From assembly GCF_032452875.1 (NCBI RefSeq), contig NC_083883.1, positions 59,642,698 to 59,706,697 of the forward strand: a stretch of 64,000 nucleotides of DNA, in the 5' to 3' direction. This document shows positions 56,242-64,000 of this stretch, one piece after another. Numbering within the stretch: position 1 is the stretch's first letter; each line of letters starts with the position of its first letter. Position numbers and translations under genes: made by a program. This DNA is from Bos javanicus (Eukaryota > Chordata > Mammalia > Artiodactyla > Bovidae). The notes under the pieces were generated by a model. The model did no database searches, was not told the DNA's origin, and was given only the letters and a program-made list of their open reading frames with translations.

Positions 56242-58630
56242 TTGAGAGACTGTAGCCAGTGCAATAAGGCAAGAAAAGGAGTTAAACACATCCTGACTGG
56301 AAGGAAGGAATAAACTGTCTAATTTTAGGTGTTGTGACTATTTACAGAAATTCCCAGGGAATATACCCCCCAAAAAAAGTTTTATCTCATAGAACTAATA
56401 GTTGATTCATCAAGGTTGGATTATATGGATAAACATAAAAAAAATCAATTATATTTCTATGTACTAGCAATGAACATGTGGACACCAAAATATAAACAAC
56501 GCCATTTACAATAACAAAAAAAACTAACAAAACAAACAAAATTTTTATGTAAAAACTTCAAAATGCTGATGAAAGAAATCAAAGAAGATCTAAATAAGTA
56601 AGGAGAAATACCGTGATAATGAATTGTAATAACCTCTATAGTAAAGATGCTGATTTTCCCCAAATTGATAAAAAAAAGTTTAATACATTTTCTATAAAAT
56701 CTTCAAAAATACTTTATAGATACATACAATATTACTATAAAAGTTACAAGTAAAAGTGAAGGAACTAGAATAGCTAAAAACAATTCTGAGTAAGAATAAA
56801 GTGAGAGGAATCATTCTATTTGATTCTTAGTATATAACACAGTAATTAGTACTTAGTATATATTAGTAATTAGCCTTAGTATTAGTAATTAGTCTTAGTA
56901 TATAACTTAGTATTAGTAATTAGTCGTAGTATTAGTAATTAGTCTTAGTATATAACTTAGTATTAGTAATTAGCCTTGTATTAGTAATTAGTAATTAGTC
57001 TTAGTATATAACTTAGTATTAGTAATTAGCCTTAGTATTAGTAATTAGTCTTAGTATATAACTTAGTATTAGTAATTAGCCTTAGTATTAGTAATTAGTC
57101 TTAGCATATAACTTAGTAATTAGCCTTAGTACTAGTAATTAGTCTTAGTATATAACTTAGTAATTAGTCTTAGTATATAACTTAGTATTAGTAATTAGCC
57201 TTAGTATTAGTAATTAGTCTTAGTATATAACACAATAATTAATACTGTGTGATGGTGGAGAAACTGACAGATCAATAGAACAGAATAGACAGATTCACAT
57301 AAATAAGCCAGACTAATTTTTGACAAAGATGCAAAAATAATCCAATGAAGGAAAGAAAGTTCTTCAATAAATGGCACTGAATCAATTGCACAGCCAATGG
57401 CATAATAAAAAGAAAAAAAGAATATCGACATAGGTCTTACTCCTTCTGTAACTATTAAGTTTTTGGAAAACAACATAGGAAAATCTTCAGAACCTAGGGG
57501 TTTAGACAAAGTTTTCTTAGACCTTGACGCCAAAAAACATAATACATAAAAGGAAATGGATAAATTGAACTTCATCAAAATTTTAAAATTGTGCTCTGCA
57601 AAAGATCTTGTTAAAAAGATGAAAAGATAAGTTACAGACTGGAAGAAAATATGTGCAAATCACACATCTAATATATAAAGTACTCTCAGTTCAAAAGAAG
57701 AAAGGAAAGAATGAAGGAAGGAAGGAAAAAACACACATTTAAAAAAGGAATGCAGTTAAGTAATAGGCAAAAGTCATAAAGAGACATTTTGTTAATGCAG
57801 ATATACGTATGACAAATAAGCAAATGAAAAGATGTTCAACATTATTAGTCATTAGAGAAATGCATATTTAAATCACAGCCACATCATTACATATCTATTA
57901 GAATGACTACAATCCAATAATAGTCACAACACAAAAGGTTGCAAAGATGTGGGAAAACTGAATCATTCATGCATTATTGATGGGAATGTATTAATAAGAT
58001 GGTACATCCACTCTGGAAAATAGTTTGGCCCTTCCTTTAAAAAGCTAAAAATATGCAACTACCATACAGCCCAGAAACTGCAGAACAAAAACTGATGTTC
58101 ACACAAAAACCTATGGAATGTTTACAGCAGCTTTTTTTCTGTGATATCCCAAACTATACACAACTCAGCTATCCTTCAGTGGATCAATGGTTAAACAAAC
58201 TGTGGAGGTATAGTGTATCATGAAATGCTACTCAACAATGAAAAGAGGAAAAAACTTACTGGTACATGCATCCACCAGAATGTATCTTCAGAGGATTATG
58301 CCAAGTGAAAAAAACCAATACCTAAAGATTATATACTATATGACTCTGTCATATAATATTCATGAAATGACAAAATAATAAAAGTGGAGAACCAATTAAT
58401 GGTTGTCAGAAGTTAAAGACAGGGTAGAAGCAGAAGGTGAGTCTGATCCTTGTGGTGATGGACATGCTCTGTATCTTGATTGAACCGCTGTCAATATCCT
58501 GGTTGTGACATTGTACTACAGTTTTGGAAGATGCTACCACTGAGAAAAACTTAGTGCAGGGTAATACAGATCTATCTGTATTATTTCTAACAAGTTCTTG
58601 TGAATCTATGTTTATTTCAAAATAATCTAT
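56242..58630 (+). mobile_element. L1 LINE, ORF2 to 3' UTR, containing a minisatellite
   Basis: Begins in the reverse transcriptase region ('gccagtgcaataaggcaaga' at 56255-56274), runs through 'acaataacaaaaaaaactaa', the minisatellite, 'agaacagaatagacagattc' (57277-57296), and ORF2 C-terminal text, and ends in UTR near 58630. Many stops. A (GAAG)n patch lies at 57697-57731. Confidence 0.85.
56828..57235. repeat. Minisatellite of 50-bp higher-order units, born in L1 ORF2
   Basis: About eight copies of a 50-bp unit made of a 12-bp block (cttagtatataa) and two 19-bp blocks (cttagtattagtaattagc and the same ending in t). The 12-bp marker occurs at 56828, 56894, 56944, 57000, 57050, 57100 (one change), 57144, 57169 and 57219, so spacings are 66, 50, 56, 50, 50, 44, 25 and 50. 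Outer copies retain 'acacagtaattag' and 'acacaataattaat', linking the unit to the L1 text on both sides. Confidence 0.95.
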
Positions 58631-58644
58631 TTTTTAAGCGTTAA

Positions 58645-58970
58645 GACAATATGGACTGAAGACCTGACTTCTTTTAACTTTTACCCATGGACCTTAGGCA
58701 AATCACTTCATCTCTCTCTGGGCTTCAGTTTTCCTACCTGTGGAGCAGGATGTAAAACTAGCTCGGAGTTCATTTGATGTCCATGTTCTATATCAATATA
58801 CAAAGCAAAAGCATGATCAAGGAAGTGTGCACATGGTAATAATAAATATTACCAGCCTTGCCTACCTTACAGAGCTGTTTTGAAAATCATATGAAGTAGA
58901 ATCTCTGGACCTGCACTGAAAACTGCAAAGCATCATCAATATTAGTTATAATTGTATTATTGTTTTAGGC
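58645..58970 (+). mobile_element. MIR-family SINE, possibly two fragments
   Basis: 58670-58760 has 'ccttaggcaaatcacttcat' and 'tggagcaggatgtaaaac'; 58850-58960 has 'accttacagagctgttttga' and 'gcaaagcatcatcaatatta'. The second part fits the MIR 3' half; the spacing suggests an insertion or two copies. Confidence 0.6.
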
Positions 58971-58974
58971 AAAA

Positions 58975-60218
58975 AAGAGGGGGAGGAGATTTGGATATAT
59001 TCTAAAGGACATAAGAGTCGATAAAATAATTGGGATAAATTGCCTTGGATTATTATGTAGGAAGTATAACACCTGGTATGGCTTCATTCCCTGTCTCTAC
59101 CCTTGTACTTTCTGTTACTACCACCACCTACAGCTTCCTGAGGCTCAACAGAGACCCTTAGAGACCAAGGATAAGGTTCAAAAGTCTCCCGCAGTCACAC
59201 AGTAGGAAGGAGGATCAGTACTGTTCATAACTAAAGCAATCTCCCCAGAGCTAATCGTATGTGTCAGTACCCATTCTTAACATGCAATCTACCTCATTCA
59301 TTTCAAGAACAAAGCCAAAAGAATATTTTATAGATTGGGTATGAGAAAGGGGCAGGAATAATGGAAAAAGAACTAGGGATGTCAAGTCATCCAATGAGCA
59401 ATGGCAAGCCACACTATGTACCCAGAGATGCTCAAGAAAGCATTCTGTTCAAGGTCAACCGCAAAGTCAGGGGAAGAAAAAGAGAAATAAAGGAAGAAAG
59501 GGAAAGGCAAAGGTAACTTAGCAGCATGGCAATCTGGAGAATTATAGGTGCTTTTTGAGGTCTGGAGTGTGGAGAAAAGGATAGTCCAATACCACCAGAT
59601 AAGAAATTAATTTGCCACTCATCATAGAAACACGGGAGTTACCACTTAGAGGTACATTTATAACCTCTTAATTTCAGAGATATGCAGCAGGAGACAACAG
59701 ATCCACTGTGTCAAAGAGAGGGAAGATGGAAGGATTTGTTTTTTTTATTCTAGGGCAGCTGAAGTAACAGAAAAAAAAGAAGAGAGACCCGAGGAGACTT
59801 AAGAGACAGCAATGATGAAAAAATGTACTGACCTTCATGGAAGAAGATGTGAGATCCTCTAGACAACCAAGGTTAGGGCTTCATGCAAAAAGAACTAGGG
59901 CAAACTGGTAGATAATTGGGCAGAAGATAAATCCCTTTGCCTCAACTGGTTGTGCAAATTAATTATTCAAATAATTTCCACAGTTCCTCACTTACTGACA
60001 GTTACAAGATATGACTAATCTCGCACATTTTTAGAACTTTTAGAATTTCACAGAAGCGTCTGACAGAAAGGAAATGCAATACTTTTCAAAGGAAAAGTTA
60101 GAATTTGTCAGCAAAGGGCATTATTTAGCAAATGGCCCATTCTAGGATGCAAGAGGGTATTTCAAATATCTTCAAAAGAGACAATGCAACTCGAAGAGAA
60201 AAAAAAGACAAACTTTAC
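58975..60218. other. Unassigned DNA
   Basis: No repeat family or gene recognised over 1.2 kb. Few open frames. Confidence 0.45.
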
Positions 60219-60239
60219 TTTCAGATGGAAGACTGTTTT

Positions 60240-60324
60240 ATTTTTTTCTTTTACTTCTAGTCTTATTGAGATATAATTGACATATAACACAGTATGTGTG
60301 TTTAAGGGGTATAATGTGTGACTT

Positions 60325-60366
<42 letters not shown>

Positions 60367-60663
60367 TATATATTGCAAAAGGATTAACACAGTCATGTTG
60401 GTTAACACTTCCACCACCTCACATATTTACCTTGGTGTATGTGTATGTGTGTATGTGTGGTGAGAACACTTTCGATCTATTCTCTTAGCAACTTTCAAGT
60501 ATGTAATTCTGTATTGTTAACTATCATCATCATGCTATACATTAGATCCTCAAAACATACTCATCTTGTAACTGAAAGTTTGTTATACTTTTGGCCAAAA
60601 TCTCCCTGTTTTCTCCCAAGCCCTGGCAGCCATCATTCTACTCTGCTTCTATGAGTTTGACCG
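60240..60663 (-). mobile_element. L1 3' UTR fragment, antisense
   Basis: 'ttattgagatataattgaca' (60263-60282) and 'cttggtgtatgtgtatgtgt' belong to the antisense 3' UTR of mid-aged L1 families. The flanks 60219-60239 and 60664-60684 (tttcagatggaag...gtttt) form a 21-bp duplication with two mismatches. Confidence 0.85.
60330..60364. repeat. (TA)n microsatellite
   Basis: About 17 TA units within the L1 UTR. Likely variable in length. Confidence 0.92.
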
Positions 60664-60886
60664 TTTCAGATGGAAGGTTGTTTTTTGTTGAGTTTAATTC
60701 CATTTTGATTCATGTATTTCTAACATGGTATGAGAAAATATTTTTTAATGTTTAAAACTGTGTCTAAATGCAACAAGTTTAGAATCAAGAACAAACCAAG
60801 AGCCCTATGTATGATATGTAGACAATGATTCTTATATATTTCAATTTATTAAAGATAGCTCAGATATTACATATACACATGTATTG

Positions 60887-61098
60887 TTCTTGTTGTTTAG
60901 TCACTAAGTTACGTCCAACTCTTTGCAATCCCATGGATTGTAGCCCATCACACTCCTCTGTCTGCAGGATTTCCCAGGCAAGAATACTGGAGTGAGTTGC
61001 CATTTCCTTCTCCAGGGGATCTTCCTGACCCAGGGATCGAACCCAGGTCTCCTGCATTGGCAGGCAGATTCTTTACAACTGAGCCACCAGGTAAGCCC
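60887..61098 (-). mobile_element. Bov-tA SINE
   Basis: Minus copy with plus-strand right end 'actgagccaccaggtaagcc' and B-box-like 'gggatcgaaccc' intact. Its left end 'cttgttgtttagtcactaag' is the Bov-A terminus. No clear duplication. Confidence 0.88.
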
Positions 61099-61144
61099 AC
61101 AAAATATGAGAAAATGGGATTTTCTTCTTTATTCCAAATCTTTT

Positions 61145-61540
61145 TTCATTCAATAACTGAAATGAAGCCCTGCTATATGACCAGTAGGGTGCTGGGCACA
61201 GGGCTGCAAAGATGATTATGACATAGTTGACCCTTAAAACAACATAGGTTTGAACCGTGCAGGTCTACTTATATTCAGAATTTTTAAAAAAAATAAATAC
61301 ATCCTACAGCACTACACCAACTGCAGTTGATTGGTTGAATCCACATGTGCAAAAATGTGGGTACAAGGGTCAAATGTAAAGATATATGTGGATTTCAGAG
61401 GGTTGGGGCCCCTGACACGCCTCCACTGCTCAAGGGCCAGCTGTATAGTCAAATGCTGGAGAGAGTTGGGTACTTATGATAACAAAACAGTGAGCTCTTT
61501 GGGGATGATGGTAAGACTAAGAAACAATTACTGAATACAG
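61145..61540 (-). mobile_element. L2-like LINE 3' end, antisense, split by a Tigger element
   Basis: 'tttcattcaataactgaaat' (61144-61163) and 'gggtgctgggcacagggctg' match the antisense L2 3' end. Text after the Tigger ('acaaaacagtgagctctttg') fits its continuation. Confidence 0.55.
61224..61446. mobile_element. Small Tigger-type non-autonomous DNA transposon
   Basis: Ends 'tagttgacccttaaaacaac' and 'ctgctcaagggccagctgta' are inverted relative to each other, and the interior 'ggtttgaaccgtgcaggtct' with 'ggttggggcccctgacacgc' is typical of Tigger/MER-type elements in mammals. About 220 bp. TA at both edges fits a TA target. It has no coding capacity. Confidence 0.7.
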
Positions 61541-61544
61541 GCAA

Positions 61545-62250
61545 TGATTAAATTCTCCTGCTGATGGAGAGGTGCAGTGGAAGAATGGAGTGGTGCTGAA
61601 AGGAGAGGGGAGGCAGTCAAAAAAGTCAATGGTCACTCTATTTATAGTATATAACTGGCTTGAAATGGGAAAAGAAATGGTACAGCAGGAAGTAGGTGAG
61701 TGATTTACCCTGGCTGAACAAATTCCCAGATAATTATTATAGTTATTTCCCTAGTATTTCCTGGCTGTATTTGATTTACTTCCTCAAAACATAAAAGCAG
61801 CATCCGACTGGAATCTTTCATGGGACTTGCTTTATTGAATTTAATGCTACTTGCAGTGAATTGTTCGCTGTAATTTTCCTCTCTACCTTTTCCTAACATA
61901 GTATTTATCTGAATGTAATTGTAAGAAAAGATATAATCATCTTGACTCAAGCCATGATACCCCTGAATTCCTGGCCTTATATCTCCTTTCTGTAACTTTG
62001 CTACTGACCACAAATACTAATGGCTCTAAAGCAAACAGATATGGAGATGGTGTTGGGCATGCTCTTCTTGGAAGGTCTAAACTCTACTTCCTATTTCTGG
62101 CCTGAAACCTGACTCTTGCTTGCTTTGTTTCCAGTTATGATATTTCCTAAGACAACGGAGACAGATACCAGATTGATTTTAGAGCAAACTGCATTAGATC
62201 ATCTATGATGGGAATCTCAGTAGCCAGGAACCCATTTAGTTTAGAGGGAG
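61545..62250. other. Unassigned DNA
   Basis: No repeat or gene recognised. The 102-codon minus frame at 62013-61705 has no recognised domain. Confidence 0.45.
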
Positions 62251-62264
62251 GCAAGGGTAAAATC

Positions 62265-62391
62265 TGGAGGAGGAAATGGCAACCCTCTCCAGTATTCTTG
62301 CCTGGGAAATCCCATAAACCGAGGAGCCTGGCAGGCTACAGTCTATGGCGTCACAAGGAGTTGGACACGAATGAGGGACAGAGCATGCACT
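62265..62391 (+). mobile_element. Bov-A SINE monomer with perfect 13-bp duplication
   Basis: 'tggaggaggaaatggcaacc' to 'ggacacgaatgagggacaga'. Flanked by 'caagggtaaaatc' at 62252-62264 and 62392-62404, identical. Confidence 0.93.
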
Positions 62392-62404
62392 CAAGGGTAA
62401 AATC

Positions 62405-64000
62405 AGGGCCACTGGCTAAAAGTCCCAAGCAGACAATTTCCTCCTTTGTCCACAGTTTCTATAATGCACTTGGAGACATGCCCATGCACTGATGAGCAAT
62501 TGTATTCTGCATTTTACACTCTGCTTTGTTTGTGGAGACCTAGAGAGATTTGTGGACAGTGGGATAAAATATGTAAGGTGATGACTATTCTTTACTGCTC
62601 TGTTTGATGAGAGCTAGAAACCCATGGACATCTAGAGAAATTATTTTCAGAAAATGAGCCGTGGTGGCAGATCATGTGATGAACTCCTGGAACAGAAATA
62701 AATTATAGTCTGAAACAGCTTGGACATTTGTTATTCCTGATGGAGCCGGGCCCTCATTTGGGTTTGGAGATTGCTGTGATGTATGTACCTCAAGCAGAAA
62801 ATTCCTCAATTCTTTGTTACAAAATGAACTCATGAGCTGAAGGGAAGGTATGAGTCACTGATCATCCTAAATCTGAGAGGATTTGTTTGCTTGCTCATGC
62901 TTCCTTATTTATAATTTATTATAGAAGGCCCCTAAAAATTAACCCCTTCATCAATTAAGCCACAGGAAACTCCATTTTAGACTGGGTTACAGGAATATGG
63001 AAGTCCTTCCTCGAGATTCATAAAGCCAGTTAGACACAAAAATTTCTCACAAGGATAATTTGAAAGGCTTTTAAGTGACATAATAGGAACAACAGATCTT
63101 ATTTTTCATTGGATAAAGCCATTAAAAATTGAGCATTTCATTTGGGGCCACTGTAGATACACAGTGAACCAATTAGAAGAGATCCTGTCTTGATTACATG
63201 ATGAAAGTCTAGGTAATCCTCTGATGTTCACTTTGCATGAATCGTGGCTTCCATCTCAGAATAAGCTATTTAAAATAACCAGAACTGAGAAGTTTCAGTT
63301 TGCTGGCATAAAATAATATCCCTTTCTTCTGTCTTTTCCTGGTAATAACTATCTCAGGAAAGGAAGCACATTTTATTTTCAACTTGAATCTCATTTCTGG
63401 CCTTATGCCCATTGGGCCTGGTTATGTTCAAGGACATTTGGGAATGTGTTAAGTGGCAGGTGTAATCACTTGCACTTTACACCCATGAGGTTGGGTGGGG
63501 ATCAATCAGTGTCAATCTTCTGCACCCTTGGTCCAAGGTTGTGGTGTGGCAGGATGTGACTGCCTCACTCAATAAGGGTCACCTAGCTCTGGGTGTACAT
63601 CTCATCTTTATGTCAGGAGATTCAGAGATGCTAATTCTGACTCAAGAACTTATCTTTAGAAAACCAGTTGACTTTCTTTTTCTCTGTTCTGCCAAAGCTG
63701 CCATCCTGAGTCTCTGATGGTATTTTAAGGCAGTGTATATTGGTCATCAGAAGGACTGTTGTCAGCACCCACTGCTGTCTCTAATAGGGAAAATAGGAGG
63801 CTCTCTGCCCATGGAGTCTGCAGCTTGGGAGCCTTGCTGTACTGTTTCCCCTGGAGATCCCAGATCCTCCAACTCAAACATGTACCTTACAAGGTTTTCC
63901 TTGGAAGCCAAAAACAACAATAAATAAAACAATCCTCTTCTGGGGCTCGGTAGGTGACAATCCTCATAAAGAAATATATATGGGCATTGTACAGAAAACT
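62405..64000. other. Low-repeat DNA to the window end
   Basis: About 1.6 kb without a transposon I recognise. The 64-codon frame at 63733-63927 has no recognised domain. No gene supported. Confidence 0.45.

Noticed and set aside
56828..57235. CRISPR-like periodic repeat
   Set aside because: The repeats are contiguous with no unique spacers, A/T-rich, in a vertebrate genome and inside an L1; it is a minisatellite.

Overview
This window looks like bovid (cattle, sheep, goat or buffalo type) nuclear DNA. It is packed with retrotransposons found together only in ruminants: BovB (RTE) LINEs, their dependent SINEs (Bov-A, Bov-A2, Bov-tA with a tRNA-Glu-like head, and CHR/ART2-type elements), and ruminant L1 tails. 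Beneath them lie old mammalian layers: MIR, L2, an L3/CR1 relic, Tigger DNA transposons, a possible MaLR LTR end and mid-aged L1. I could not support any functional host protein-coding gene, RNA gene, promoter or CRISPR array. The long reading frames are decayed LINE reverse transcriptases, SINE read-through or chance frames, so the region is intergenic or deep intronic. I could not tell which bovid it is. Element names and ages rest on remembered consensus sequences, not on a search.

Layout. 1-4.5 kb: three consecutive L1 3' tails, then unassigned DNA with MIR and L2 relics. 4.9-8.2 kb: a long 5'-truncated L1 ORF2 relic broken by a Bov-A2 and a BovB end. 8.2-19.8 kb: mostly unassigned DNA with scattered SINEs and a Tigger element carrying two nested SINEs. 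20.2-25.2 kb: two BovB copies head to head, one with a target-site duplication of about 34 bp. 25.2-33.5 kb: decayed L1 hit by BovB, Bov-tA and young L1 tails. 33.5-35.2 kb: an ancient-repeat zone (MIR, MIR3-like, L3/CR1). 35.2-39.4 kb: L1 relics and a rearranged BovB with a 5' inversion. 39.4-48 kb: low-repeat DNA with a row of four SINE units and an antisense L2. 48-55.8 kb: the most deeply nested part, with opposed L1 copies, a BovB with a clear 5' inversion, an inverted Bov-tA pair in microsatellite DNA, and a BovB inside a BovB. 55.8-58.6 kb: an L1 whose ORF2 has grown a minisatellite of 50-bp higher-order units. 58.6-64 kb: mostly unassigned DNA with MIR, L2, a small Tigger element and three young or mid-aged insertions.

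How the parts relate. BovB supplied the replication machinery; Bov-A and Bov-tA carry BovB-derived ends and were copied by it in trans (established for these families). Every BovB reverse transcriptase here is frameshifted, truncated, inverted or mutated at the catalytic motif, so none looks mobile now. Target-site duplications give a relative order of insertions. No new biological system was found. The most unusual structures are the L1-born minisatellite, the 5'-inverted BovB copies and the long-TSD BovB in an inverted pair.
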